A stretch of DNA of 64,000 nucleotides from Gammaproteobacteria bacterium (GCA_018819175.1 JAHJQQ010000033.1:24495-88494); one strand, 5' to 3'; shown: positions 46,460-56,255, counted from the first letter of the stretch. Numbers and translations are program-made. Notes: generated by a model from the letters alone, not told the origin.

Positions 46460-46873
46460 ATGGACAGGTTTACACGAAATTACAGTGTGATTCTGGGTGT
46501 CATCGTTTTGATTGTGCTTGCTTTGATACTCTATGAAAATCCGGAAGTGTCGGAGCTGAATAATCTTCTCGAACAAAATTCAGAAGTTGCCGGCTACCCA
46601 TACGAGTTCAAGGTTCTCCGTCTGCAAAATGGCATTGCGATAATGAGTACGCCGCGATCCAGTGAATTTCCAGTCTATCGGGCACTCGGAATCATCTTCC
46701 CCAATCTGGCAAATCGTGCTCAGGATGATCCGGATGTCATGCAAGCGCAGCAGGAAATGGCACGGGTACAGAAGCGGGCAACGGCCATTGTCATGGAGTC
46801 CGGCAAGGTCACCAGCATTCAATGGGAACTTGATAAAAATTGGCTGAGCCAGCATGGCGTACAGATGAATTAA
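46460..46873 (+). CDS. Small membrane-anchored protein of unknown function
   Basis: 137 aa: MDRFTRNYSVILGVIVLIVL with one membrane helix (about 8-25), then a compact soluble domain ENPEVSELNNLLEQNSEVAG, YPYEFKVLRLQNGIAIMSTP and IQWELDKNWLSQHGVQ. It resembles a family of short uncharacterised gammaproteobacterial proteins of the same layout; no function is known to me. Divergent from fccA. Confidence 0.75.
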   Translation: MDRFTRNYSVILGVIVLIVLALILYENPEVSELNNLLEQNSEVAGYPYEFKVLRLQNGIAIMSTPRSSEFPVYRALGIIFPNLANRAQDDPDVMQAQQEMARVQKRATAIVMESGKVTSIQWELDKNWLSQHGVQMN

Positions 46874-47481
46874 CATTTGGGGTCATAGTGGAAACTCCCG
46901 TGCTACAACCATCAAAGTGTTGCTATTAGCTTGAGCTTTTACTGACCTCAAATGTCCTCATCGACATTGCGAGGCGCCTAGCGCCGTGGCACAAGCGAGC
47001 TTGCGCGCGGAACACCCGCAGAGCGGCCACGAAAGTGTGAGCGTAGTGAATAATCTCCAACGGCCTAAGCGGACATTGTGTATTAGTATTCAGCTGACTC
47101 AGAACGGCAAAAAGTAGCCGAAGCCATAAATTATTGATTGTTCGTTTTCGAGATGCTGCTATCGGCGAAAAGTGGTCGCCGAGTAAAAACAACTATTCTC
47201 CTGCAACAACTTCTGCATTTCATTCATACCGGCTGCTCAGAAATACCGAATTCAAACGCACACTGCGGTCTGCGTATTTGGCTAACTATATTAGCGGGAA
47301 CTGATTTATTTGAAGAATGCAGTACGAGAAATTTCTACTTCTGGGCACCGTTACTTTTCGGGGGGATTACCGAAACGCAGCAAGACCAATATGACTAGGA
47401 GGGTAAAATCAGATGGGTAATCTCTCTTTACACTCTGCAGCTGAACCAGTTTGCACTTTAGGCAGTGTAAGAGATGCCAGC
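46874..47481. other. Intergenic region with a degenerate GTCATTGCGAG-like element
   Basis: No credible gene. ACATTGCGAGGCGCCTAGCG at about 46964 and AATAATCTCC at 47050 recall decayed arms of the CGTCATTGCGAG family seen at 28061. Confidence 0.5.
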
Positions 47482-47715
47482 TCAACCCCTGGGCAGTAGG
47501 CCCTTCGCATTGCGCTCTGGCACGGGCAGACCAATACGTTCGAGGTGATCAAGTAGAATCGGTTCGTAGTCGGGCGTCCACCCGTCGTGATTGCCGATCC
47601 AACACAAGTCACAAACCACAAGATCGCCATACAACACCAGCCGATGGCCATCATGTCTGTGCAATCCCTTGCCGTTAGGTCCCCTGCACACATCGCACCT
47701 GAACATAGTTGTCAT
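47482..47715 (-). CDS. Small CxxC zinc-ribbon-like hypothetical protein
   Basis: 77 aa: MTTMFRCDVCRGPNGKGLHR and LVVCDLCWIGNHDGW provide two CxxC pairs able to bind zinc, then PDYEPILLDHLERIGLPVPE. The even spacing of the knuckles and the clean frame support a real gene; no function is known. It stands alone on the minus strand. Confidence 0.6.
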   Translation of the reverse strand: MTTMFRCDVCRGPNGKGLHRHDGHRLVLYGDLVVCDLCWIGNHDGWTPDYEPILLDHLERIGLPVPERNAKGLLPRG

Positions 47716-48015
47716 CTGCTCTTGCCGATTTGAGCCGCCTGCCTTTGGGTCAGCGACTCTTGATTTGGCTTTCTAAGATGTTGGTTGATTAGATTAGTGG
47801 GCAGATCAAGGATGTCAACCCCCGTCAGGTTGTCAGTAGCAAGACTGGGCTGTTCGCCATGGCTGTTCGCCATGAATCCGACGACTGAGGGGATGTGTGG
47901 AGTATCTTTATAGGGTCATTCGAAGGAAGCTGGCTTAGGTAGGGCTCGCTATCTCGGCAAATTTCGAGGCGGCTGGAGTCATATCCCATCTTAACGAGTG
48001 GGTTTTCTTCGTATT
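47716..48015. other. Intergenic, no feature seen
   Basis: 300 bp between the small zinc-ribbon gene and the TonB-like gene. Apart from a short direct repeat GCTGTTCGCCATG at about 47850-47873, I see no structure or coding potential. Confidence 0.5.
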
Positions 48016-48714
48016 CTATTGATGAGTGCCAGACACTCTGATACGTATTCTCAACGGCTGCGGCATCGTTGGTGGCGGAGCTTCTCCAACATCACAGGTG
48101 GAGGTCAGGACTGACTGTAATTGACGGTCAACGTCCGGACTGCCCGTAGACTGGTCGATCTCGCACCCTTTGACACGACCGTCAGGCGCGATCCACAGCC
48201 TGAGAACTGCATTGTAATTGTGATGTCTCAGGGCATCATGCTGCAATAGCTGTTCCTGAAGGCTGCGTTCCACAAGGGTCGCGTAACTCTGGAACTGAAG
48301 CATCGCATTCATGCCGCCTTGCCCTGTCCCCAACAGGTCTCGGCCGCCGCGCTTGGCCTGTAGGCCGAAGCTGTCGGCGCCCGCCGTCCCGGCGGCATCC
48401 AAACCCAGGCTGTCGTCGATCAGTGGCGGAAGTTCATCCGGCATGTCCAGCTCCTCGATCTCGACCTGCTGTTCGGGGATTTCAGGTTCCTGTATGACCT
48501 CCTCCGGTGGCGGTGGTGGCGGCGGTGGTTCTTCGAGGAGCGTCACGCGTTGCGGCGGATCGATGCGCTGGTGACGGGCGGCCTCGATCTGATGGCGGAT
48601 GAACAACATGACAGCCAGGGCGGCCAGTACCAGGATGACCCGAACCACTGCCTGACGCAGCCAACGCTCCCATATACTATGTGTGGCCATCGCCGGCATC
48701 TGATGCTCGTTCAC
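48016..48714 (-). CDS. TonB-like energy transducer
   Basis: 232 aa with an N-terminal membrane segment (VVRVILVLAALAVMLFIRHQ), a Pro/Glu-rich periplasm-spanning stretch EEPPPPPPPPEEVIQEPEIP, and a C-terminal TonB-type fold (YNAVLRLWIAPDGRVKGCEI, ending RIRIRVSG). It would transmit the proton-motive force from ExbB/ExbD to an outer-membrane partner, not encoded nearby. Last gene of a three-gene minus-strand operon; its start overlaps the ExbD stop by 4 nt. Confidence 0.88.
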   Translation of the reverse strand: MNEHQMPAMATHSIWERWLRQAVVRVILVLAALAVMLFIRHQIEAARHQRIDPPQRVTLLEEPPPPPPPPEEVIQEPEIPEQQVEIEELDMPDELPPLIDDSLGLDAAGTAGADSFGLQAKRGGRDLLGTGQGGMNAMLQFQSYATLVERSLQEQLLQHDALRHHNYNAVLRLWIAPDGRVKGCEIDQSTGSPDVDRQLQSVLTSTCDVGEAPPPTMPQPLRIRIRVSGTHQ

Positions 48715-49115
48715 TTGACCAGACGTTGGGTCACTAGGCCGAGATTGTCGATATGCAATTGTCGGATGACGTCAAGAACTTGAACGACCTGTTCGTAATG
48801 AATCTGCGCATCGCCTTTGACCACCACCGGCAATTCCGGATCGGCCGCTTTGTACTGGCGCAGCTTCTGCTCGAGCTCGGCGAGAGTGACTTGGGAGGTG
48901 TCGAGGTAGATTCTCCCATCGGCGGCGATGGTGATTGCACGCGTCTTGGGTTTAGCCAGGCTCGGTGCCGCACTTGCCTGAGGCAGGTCGACATTGATGC
49001 CCTGGACCGTTGCAGTGGCCATGATGATGAACACGACCAGCAGTGTCCACGCCAGGTCCATCAACGGCGTGACATTCAGTTCATCGTAAATCTTGGGCCG
49101 GGGCCTACGCCGCAT
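48711..49115 (-). CDS. ExbD/TolR-family protein
   Basis: 134 aa with a single membrane helix carrying the essential Asp (NVTPLMDLAWTLLVVFIIMA, Asp20), which forms the proton path with ExbB, and a periplasmic domain (ITIAADGRIYLDTSQVTLAE, LPVVVKGDAQIHYEQVVQVL). Overlaps the ExbB-fusion gene by 11 nt and the TonB-like gene by 4 nt, so the three form one unit. Confidence 0.93.
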   Translation of the reverse strand: MRRRPRPKIYDELNVTPLMDLAWTLLVVFIIMATATVQGINVDLPQASAAPSLAKPKTRAITIAADGRIYLDTSQVTLAELEQKLRQYKAADPELPVVVKGDAQIHYEQVVQVLDVIRQLHIDNLGLVTQRLVK

Positions 49116-50919
49116 TCCGTGCAGACTCAGGGACTTGTTTGACTTCGGACATCGCCAGGCGGCTAAGCAGCCGGTCGATGAACACCTCCATCACGGATAT
49201 GCGCCGGGCGATGCGACCTGCTAGATAGTTGTATCCGAACAGCGAGGGAATCGCGACGAGCAGGCCCATGACCGTCGTGGTGAGCGCCGAGGCAACACCT
49301 GGGGCGATGGTATTGACATTGACATCGCCGGCGGCGGCGATTGTGGCGAAGGTGATCATGACACCCACCACGGTACCGAGCAGCCCGAGGAAGGGTCCAC
49401 CTGAAACGGCAATGGTGACCAGCACGAGCCGCTGGTTCAGGCGATTGGTCTGTGCCACCAGTTCGGCGTCGAGACCAGTACGTAGGACCTCCAAACCCCG
49501 GGCGTTGAGGACACCACAGGCCTGGTCATAACCCTGCGGAGGCAGGCTGACAAGTTCGCGACGGCCCGCTTCAAAGAGGTTATACAGTGTCGAGTGTTCG
49601 AGTCGCGCATCGGGGACAGGCGCCGGCTCGTTGCGGTTGGTCAGCAAAAAGCCTTGTTTGAACAGTTCCGAGAATTCATCCTGAAAGCGGTCATCAGCGG
49701 CCTCAACACGGTTCAGCGTGAATGCCCGGCCGACGATCACATCGGCGCTGAGCAGACCGAAAATGGCAATGGATGCGAGGATTGCCCAGCCGTCCAGGTG
49801 GATGGAATCGAACAGCGACCACAACAGTCCGAAATATTCCGCAGCGCCCCCACCGGCCTGCGCCGATTCATCCTCACCATAGGTGAGCAGCAGACTATCG
49901 GCACCCTGACCGCTGGAGAGTAGCTTGATCCAGTCTGCAGGCCGCGTGACATTGGAAAGCTCAAGTTCATCGAGTGAGCCATCGAAACCGGCTGCGCCAT
50001 CGCGGGTGCCGACAACCAACGGTCCAGCCAAGTTACCAACCGGCAACGGCGCACTGGCGGTCTGTACACCATCCATGAAGAGAACAAGTTCACGTCCGAT
50101 AGTCAATGCAACATGCTGCCAGCGATCGGGCACGATGCCGGTCGCAGACTCGACCCTGATATCATTGTTATCATTGTCGCCATTGTGCAGGGTAGCCACC
50201 AGGTGGCCCTTATACAGGGAAAGCGACAGTGAGCGTTGCGCATCACCCTGACTGAAAAGCAGACCGTCCTGCTGCGCATCGACTGTTTTCAGCCAGGTAG
50301 CGAAGGTAAAGCCGGTGTCGGCGCCGGCCTGCAGTACGGGAGTTTCCGGCAGCGTGACGGACTCAGTACCGTCCAGAGCGATCCCAGAATCGATCAGTCC
50401 GGGTACAGCTTGCTGCGCGCTCGAGGTGACTGCGTGATGGCCGAATGCAGTGGCGTCTTTGGGCAGACCGCCAGCCTCGTTGAAATGATAGACGAGGGTT
50501 TGGTGTACGTCGTAGCTTGCAGGTGAATCCTGGGCCGGAGACGCCTCGGGGTTGTTGTAGTACATCCAGATGTCGGTCTTTTGCTGCGGACTGAGGCGCG
50601 GGATCCGCACCCAGACAATGCCGATACCTGCCAATTGATCGAAGCGTTCGATGTGATAGGCCAGTGGTGTCTTATCATCGGCCGCAATGAATCGAAGGTC
50701 GGAACCGTCGGGCTTGACGTCGAGAAAATAACGGAAGTTGCCACTGTGCAGGCGGATGGCGACAGGCACATCGGCCATGTCGACAGCGATCGGTACACCG
50801 CTGTCCGAGACATCCACATGGATCTGCTTTCGGTAGGCCCAGTCCTCATTCCACCAAGCCTGGGCGGACAACGGCAGCAGCGTTACCATCAGCATCAGAA
50901 TAACATTAATCAATTTCAT
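49105..50919 (-). CDS. DUF2341-LamG-MotA/TolQ/ExbB fusion protein
   Basis: 604 aa from ATG 50919 (MKLINVILMLMVTLLPLSAQ, signal peptide); upstream codons to 51225 are not protein-like. Residues about 20-130 are a DUF2341 domain (WWNEDWAYRKQIHVDVSDSG ... DIWMYYNNPEA). About 165-320 are a LamG/concanavalin fold (LDGTESVTLPETPVLQAGAD, TFATWLKTVDAQQDGLLFSQ, WQHVALTIGRELVLFMDGVQ). About 375-600 are a TolQ/ExbB channel with three membrane segments (LVTIAVSGGPFLGLLGTVVG, GVASALTTTVMGLLVAIPSL). A periplasmic sugar- or protein-binding module is thus fused to the proton channel, unlike ordinary ExbB of ~240 aa. First gene of the exbB-exbD-tonB unit. Confidence 0.88.
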   Translation of the reverse strand: MKLINVILMLMVTLLPLSAQAWWNEDWAYRKQIHVDVSDSGVPIAVDMADVPVAIRLHSGNFRYFLDVKPDGSDLRFIAADDKTPLAYHIERFDQLAGIGIVWVRIPRLSPQQKTDIWMYYNNPEASPAQDSPASYDVHQTLVYHFNEAGGLPKDATAFGHHAVTSSAQQAVPGLIDSGIALDGTESVTLPETPVLQAGADTGFTFATWLKTVDAQQDGLLFSQGDAQRSLSLSLYKGHLVATLHNGDNDNNDIRVESATGIVPDRWQHVALTIGRELVLFMDGVQTASAPLPVGNLAGPLVVGTRDGAAGFDGSLDELELSNVTRPADWIKLLSSGQGADSLLLTYGEDESAQAGGGAAEYFGLLWSLFDSIHLDGWAILASIAIFGLLSADVIVGRAFTLNRVEAADDRFQDEFSELFKQGFLLTNRNEPAPVPDARLEHSTLYNLFEAGRRELVSLPPQGYDQACGVLNARGLEVLRTGLDAELVAQTNRLNQRLVLVTIAVSGGPFLGLLGTVVGVMITFATIAAAGDVNVNTIAPGVASALTTTVMGLLVAIPSLFGYNYLAGRIARRISVMEVFIDRLLSRLAMSEVKQVPESARNAA

Positions 50920-51649
50920 AGGGGGAATACTCGGCTCCCATGTCTTTAAATTGTCCAAGGTATCACTTGTCATAAGCAGATTCGTAGAGATCATTGTGAA
51001 TAATTGATTGCAGTATTGTGACATTCGAAAATTTGAATATCTATGCGTCAGAGATATATCGCACAAGCGTCGGTGTGCCGCGACGTATAGACAGATTAAA
51101 CGCCCTTTTTGCTGTGAATGCGGTGGTGCAGTGAACGTGATTGCCTGCATCGAAGACCCGGTAGTGATCGAAATGATACTTACCCACCGCGACAAAAGTG
51201 GCGGCGGCGAAGGAGGGTGTTGCAAGGGTGAAGATTGAATGGAGCAGGATTTCGGGGCTGCGGCAGGGCACTTGGCTCTTCATCGCCTGTAAATGATCTG
51301 TTGGCCATTGAGGAAAAGGGCGTTTATCCTTCTTATACCCCGGTCTTGGGACAACTCAACCGGGCCAAAATCAAAAACAGGTAAGACACGGGTTGCGCGG
51401 AATGCCTACAAGGGCGGGATACGGTTGTCACTACACGAGATTGCTAGAATGCTGATTGCACTAGATAAAAGGTTTTGACTTCTAGGTGCAATATCCAGAT
51501 TCTGCTGGGTTGGAACCTAATATAACTTTCCATACCTTCCTTGTATCTGTATCGGTAGGCAGAGTTCTCCAGATACCGTCCCATGAATGGTGGTACCATT
51601 TTCGAAAAGAAGGCCGGATGACATAACTGGCTATTTATAGGGAGGGGCC
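50920..51649. other. Gene-poor region between divergent exported-protein genes
   Basis: No reliable gene. The stretch 51290-51383 is open in one frame (LLAIEEKGVYPSYTPVLGQL then TAA) and could be a decayed 3' gene fragment, but it has no start or recognised homologue. Promoters for the ExbB fusion (minus) and the SGNH gene (plus) should lie here. Confidence 0.5.
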
Positions 51650-53283
51650 ATGCATCTTCATACTCACACCCAAAATACCTTCATTAAACAGGTACGGAAT
51701 CGCATTTTTCCAAGCGCGCGACAGAAAATCTCCCGCGTGAGTCTGCGCGTCTTAGCGCTGATCACTATCTGCACCCTATATCTCAGCCCGTTCGGCGCGG
51801 TATATATGGGGTAACGTATTATCAGATTGGCAACAGCCTGACCTACGATAGTTACCCGTTCAATGGTGCATTTACCGGCATCGCCAATGCCAATTCAAAA
51901 AATATCACCGGCAACGGCTGGCATGTCATGCCCGGGCGGCAGCTGAACTATATCCATTCAAATCCCGATGACCCCATGACGCTGCTAGGCCCAATCGGTA
52001 ACTGGCAGGTGGCATTAACCAGCTATCACTGGGATTTCATCACATTCCAACCTTTTTACCATGGCACCTCAACGTTGGGTACCGACGTAACAACAATCTT
52101 GGATTGGATAGATCTCGCTACCACCAACGCCAGTCCGGATGCGACATTCTATATTTACGGCGCTTGGCCAAAACGCAGCAATTCTTTGACCTATACGGAG
52201 CAATGGCTCGCACCTGCAGTCGATGTGGATAGCCAGCCGACAGCGTTAAATAGTGCATATATGGACCTGCTACTCGGGCGCGTTAGAAGCCAGAGCGGTA
52301 CGCCCATACAAATCATCCCGATTGGTAAGGTCTGGTTTCATATCGAACAGTTAATCGACGCAGGCGTGATCACTGAGCTCGCCGATGCATATGATCTGTA
52401 TCGGGACGATTATCATGCTAATGATATTGGAAAAAGCGTCATCGCGTGGACGCTATACGCATCATTATTCAAAGAGAGCGCTGTCGGAATAGATCTGAGC
52501 GATATCTATTCCTTCTATGGTGATGCGCCAATTGTTATGGATGATGTACTTGCACTGAAGTTGCAGCACGCAGTGGACGACATCGTGTTCGCCCTCCAGC
52601 CCGAGCCGGCCATCGATATCGAGAAGGCTACCAACGGCGTGGATGCGGACGACCCGAATGCGGGTGATGCCCCACAAGTGGCGCCCGGTGGTCTCGTGAC
52701 CTGGACTTACCTAGTCATCAATATCGGCAACGAGCCGCTGAACAACGTCGCGGTGAACGATGACCAGATCGGTCCGATAATCTGCCCGAAGACGAACCTG
52801 GCACTTGGTGAGTCGATGCTCTGCACAGCATCCGGTCTGGCCGATGATCTCAATACCACCCAGTTCACGACCGTGCCCGGTCTGTGCGGTGGTTTCTCGA
52901 ACACGCCGATGTACGAGAACAAGGGTCGGGCGACTGGTAACGGTGCCAACAGCGGTCAGTTCGTAGAGGACCAAGATCCGAGTCACTACTGCAACCCTAT
53001 TACCAACACGCTGCCTGCCGCACCCACCATCGGCACCGCCACCCCCGGTGACAGGCGTGCCATCGTATCCTTCACACTGGGTGATCTCGGCAGTGGCACG
53101 CTGGTCTATTACAAATCCAAATGCGGTAGCAAAACCGCGACGAGCTCCAGTTCGCCCATCACCGTGACCGGTCTGACCAATGGCACCACCTACACCTGCA
53201 CGGTGAGAGCAATCACCAGCGTGGGTAACAGCCCGTCGTCAGCAGAATCAAATCCAGTGAAGCCCTCGGCGGCGGCACCATAA
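51650..53283 (+). pseudogene. SGNH-hydrolase-like exoprotein with FN3 tail, frameshifted after the signal peptide
   Basis: ATG 51650 with GGAGGGG just upstream starts a signal peptide (SLRVLALITICTLYLSPFGA) that hits TAA at 51812. The rest continues one frame over, from 51811 to 53283: VTYYQIGNSLTYDSYPFNGA (GNS block I) and a DDYHANDIG block holding the Asp-x-x-His of SGNH hydrolases. These are followed by a DUF11/Ig-like domain (VAPGGLVTWTYLVINIGNEP) and an FN3-like domain (SGTLVYYKSKC, VTGLTNGTTYTCTVRAITSV). One extra G in the GGGG at 51808-51811 would restore a single frame. Natural mutation, slippage control or a sequencing error are all possible. An internal ATG at 51928 would lack the export signal. 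Confidence 0.8.
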
Positions 53284-53486
53284 GGTGGAAGTAATAGCCT
53301 TCTAATGCTTCAGTGCGGGTCAGCTTTGAGGGTGTCTGGATCTGGTGTTGGTTAGCAGAGAATTTTACTATCGAATGCAACCGTTCATAGAATGTACTTT
53401 TCGTATCTACCGAATGGCGACTTTTGGCACGGAGCAGGCTTTGTGTAATCACGAAATCAGTATTTGCTGTAAGACCGAGTACGGTC

Positions 53487-53626
53487 GAGGCTGTGTGAAA
53501 ACTCATATTCAGTGCTGAATAGGGGGTTCTTAAACCATTCCTCACATGCCGATCGTAGCTCTACGAGCTTCTGGTGATGTTGGTTTTTTGTTAGTCATAC
53601 TTCAGTCAGTGTTTTCACACAGCCTC
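53487..53626. mobile_element. 140-bp MITE with 16-bp perfect ends and GGTC duplication
   Basis: GAGGCTGTGTGAAAAC (53487-53502) and its exact complement (53611-53626) are flanked by direct GGTC at 53483-53486 and 53627-53630. GGCTGTGTGAAAAC-type ends occur in known IS families. There is no coding content. The remaining sequence from 53284 to 53711 shows no gene. Confidence 0.85.
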
Positions 53627-53711
53627 GGTCGGTTGCGGCCGCACGCAGCCGTACGGCAAAACTGACGTTTAGTAATAATATCAGGCCAACATCTGAAATA
53701 GATACTGGGAA

Positions 53712-53945
53712 TCAGTCACCCAACCGTTTCAGCTCCAGCAATTTGTGATTGGCATCGAAGCGCAGTTCGAACAGGCCGTGGATGCCCTGATGGGTGATAT
53801 GGGCCTGCAAGGCCTTGGCGGGGAACTGGACTCTGCGACCATCCTCGCTACGGGCGATGGCATCGTGCGCCTGACCTTTGTAGTAGGCCAGGTATTCTTC
53901 GGGGGAGATAGAGAGGCGGAAGCGGAGGCTGTGCAGTGTGTTCAT
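53712..53945 (-). CDS. DUF2835-family protein
   Basis: 77 aa: LRFRLSISPEEYLAYYKGQA, VQFPAKALQAHITHQGIHGL and FELRFDANHKLLELKRLG match the short DUF2835 family of gammaproteobacteria. No function is established. Stands alone on the minus strand, upstream of the inverted-repeat arm. Confidence 0.88.
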   Translation of the reverse strand: MNTLHSLRFRLSISPEEYLAYYKGQAHDAIARSEDGRRVQFPAKALQAHITHQGIHGLFELRFDANHKLLELKRLGD

Positions 53946-54003
53946 GCCGCTACGTTAACTAACCCCTGATTATTGAGCATTACATGATGGCATGACATAG
54001 ATA

Positions 54004-54251
54004 TGCTCGATCTAAGAATTTCGCCACCCTCTCCCCAACCCTCTCCCGCCCCGGCGGGAGAGGGGGTTATCCCCTCTCCCCGCTTGCGGGGAGAGGGTTA
54101 GGGAGAGGGGCGTTTGTGTAAACTCCGTTTATTACTCGGTGCTTCGCACCTCGCCCTTCGGGCCGGCTATGCCGTTCTCTCCGCTTCGCTTCGAGTCGCC
54201 CGTCTGCGCCTTGCATCTGCTCGCTTGATCAAATTAATCAGAGGCTCCTTA
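54004..54251. repeat. Left arm of inverted repeats enclosing the ATPase operon
   Basis: 54004-54119 matches the reverse complement of 63885-64000 over 116 bp with two differences by my reading. It consists of the CCCTCTCCCC/GGGAGAGGG hairpins (TCTCCCGCCCCGGCGGGAGA and TCTCCCCGCTTGCGGGGAGA). Similarity continues more loosely (CTCGCCCTTCGGGCCG) to an end TTAATCAGAGGCTCCTTA (54234-54251) matching 63732-63749 inverted at 16 of 18. It ends 2 bp before the atpD-type stop codon. Confidence 0.9.
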
Positions 54252-54253
54252 GC

Positions 54254-54862
54254 TCAACTCGATTTCAGACGCACGCGGATGGCTTCTTCCTGATCGAGAT
54301 CGTCCAGACGTTCCTCCAGTTCGCTCAGGGCCGTCTTGGTTTCCGGCAGCAGTACATCTTCCAATGCGCGGGCACGTCGTTCGGTGCGCCGGTAGTCATC
54401 GATGAGACGGTGCAGATTGCCGGACAGGATGGCCAGTTCGCGGGCGCGTTGCAACAGGGCGTGGAAACCCTCGGCACAACGGCGCGCCTGAGGTGAGGGG
54501 TCTTCGGCCGCGGCGGTTTCGCCCAGGGGCAGATTCTCACTGGCGGTGGCCTCCAGCAGTTTGACCCCAAGAAAACTATAGCGACGCGGCTCCGGCGGAA
54601 GGGTGGGTGTGGCGCTGGGATAGAGACTGAGTCCTTCCAGACCGTGTCGGCCCACGGCGGCGCGCAGGGTGTCCGAAGTCTTGAGCTGCTGGGCCTTGAA
54701 CTCTGCCATTAATTCTTCATAGCGCGTCAGCTGGCGCAAGATCTCGGCGGCGAGCAGCAGGCGCTTCTCATCCAGAAAGCGATAGCCTTCCTGCATGATC
54801 TGCCGTTCTTCACGCAACTCCAGCAGCGTGGAGCGGGTTGGCAGGCGGTCCTGGCTAAGCAT
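54254..54862 (-). CDS. A/V-type ATP synthase subunit D
   Basis: Central rotor stalk subunit. 202 aa from ATG 54862 (MLSQDRLPTRSTLLELREER); an upstream in-frame ATG at 54910 would give 16 unlike residues. Long antiparallel coiled coil: FLDEKRLLLAAEILRQLTRY at the N-terminus and NLHRLIDDYRRTERRARALE with VLLPETKTALSELEERLDDL at the C-terminus, the family signature. Overlaps the B-subunit stop by 8 nt; last gene of the operon. Confidence 0.92.
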   Translation of the reverse strand: MLSQDRLPTRSTLLELREERQIMQEGYRFLDEKRLLLAAEILRQLTRYEELMAEFKAQQLKTSDTLRAAVGRHGLEGLSLYPSATPTLPPEPRRYSFLGVKLLEATASENLPLGETAAAEDPSPQARRCAEGFHALLQRARELAILSGNLHRLIDDYRRTERRARALEDVLLPETKTALSELEERLDDLDQEEAIRVRLKSS

Positions 54863-56255
54863 GTTTCGCCTCGCGGACGGTGTCGATATTCGCTTTGATC
54901 TGCGCGTCACTCAAACGGTGCAGCTCGGAATCGGGCAGCACGGACAGCAGGCGCCAGCCGATATCCATACTCTGTTCCAGCGTGCGGCGTTCATTGCCCT
55001 GGTTGGTGAACTCGCTCTCGAAACCATCACCGAAGTGCAGGTACAACCGGTCGATCTCGGTGAGGCCATCACTGCCGACCACGCTGGCCAGCACCCGAAC
55101 CTGTATCGAACGCGCATAGGCCGCATACAGTTGATTGGCGAGATCGGGATGATCGGCGTTGGTAAAGCCCTTGCCGGTGCCATCCTTCATCAAGCGCGAC
55201 AGGCTGGGTAATACCTTCACCGGTGGATAGACATCGCGGCGCGTCAACTCGCGGTCGAGCACGATCTGGCCTTCGGTAATGTAGCCTGAAAGATCGGGGA
55301 TCGGATGACTGATGTCGTCGGAAGGCATGGTCAGGATCGGCATCTGGGTGAGCGTGCCGGTCTTGCCCTGTATTGTCCCGGCGCGCTCGTAGAGTGTCGC
55401 CAGATCGGAATACATATAGCCCGGATAGCCTTTGCGGCTGGGGATTTCGCCGTGGCTGGCGGACACCTCACGCAGTGCTTCGCAGTAATTGGTCAGATCC
55501 GTCATGATGACCAGCACATGCTGACCGAGTTCGAAAGCCAGATATTCAGCGGCGGTCAGCGCAAAACGCGGTGTCAGCAGACGTTGCACGCTGGAGTCGG
55601 AAGCCAGATTCAGGAATAGCGCCGTGCGTGCCAGCGCGCCGCTCTTTTCCATCGCCAGCCGGAAAGACTCGGCGGTGTCGTGCGGAATGCCGATGCCGAC
55701 GAACACAATGGCGAAGTTGTCGGCGCCTTCACTTCGTAGGCGCGCCTGCTGGGCAACCTGGATCGCGAGCCGGTCGTGCGGCAGGCCGCCGCCGGAAAAT
55801 ACCGGCAGCTTCTGACCGCGCACCAGACTGTTCATGATGTCGATGGTGGAGATGCCGGTCTCGATGAAATCCCGCGGCATGGCGCGCTTGGCCGGATTGA
55901 CGGTGAGACCCTCGATGCGCAGACGCTGATGCGCGGCGATTGGTGGGCCGCCATCGATGATGCGACCCACACCATCGAATACGCGACCGAGAATATCCGG
56001 GCCAAGACTGAAATGCAGCGGCTCACCATGAAAACGCACGCGGGTTTCGCTGAGCGTGAGGCCCTGGGTGGATTCGAGCACCTCAACGGTCATGAAATCA
56101 TCATCCAGCGCGGAGATGCGACCGAGGCGGGCACGGCCATCGGCGCCGATGACTTCCACGGATTCATTCAGCCCGACATCCAGCTTGCGGCGCAGGAACA
56201 GTAATGGTCCATCGATGCGGGTGGCGGCACCGGTGAGTGAAAGTTCAGCTTGCAT
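54855..56255 (-). CDS. A/V-type ATP synthase subunit B
   Basis: Non-catalytic nucleotide-binding subunit of the A3B3 head. 466 aa from ATG 56255 (MQAELSLTGAATRIDGPLLF); the frame upstream overlaps subunit A. Blocks: LGRVFDGVGRIIDGGPPIAA, FIETGISTIDIMNSLVRGQK, PVFSGGGLPHDRLAIQVAQQ (the degenerate P-loop typical of B), VIMTDLTNYCEALREVSASH and YPGYMYSDLATLYERAGTIQ. Overlaps A by 11 nt and D by 8 nt. Confidence 0.95.
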   Translation of the reverse strand: MQAELSLTGAATRIDGPLLFLRRKLDVGLNESVEVIGADGRARLGRISALDDDFMTVEVLESTQGLTLSETRVRFHGEPLHFSLGPDILGRVFDGVGRIIDGGPPIAAHQRLRIEGLTVNPAKRAMPRDFIETGISTIDIMNSLVRGQKLPVFSGGGLPHDRLAIQVAQQARLRSEGADNFAIVFVGIGIPHDTAESFRLAMEKSGALARTALFLNLASDSSVQRLLTPRFALTAAEYLAFELGQHVLVIMTDLTNYCEALREVSASHGEIPSRKGYPGYMYSDLATLYERAGTIQGKTGTLTQMPILTMPSDDISHPIPDLSGYITEGQIVLDRELTRRDVYPPVKVLPSLSRLMKDGTGKGFTNADHPDLANQLYAAYARSIQVRVLASVVGSDGLTEIDRLYLHFGDGFESEFTNQGNERRTLEQSMDIGWRLLSVLPDSELHRLSDAQIKANIDTVREAKHA

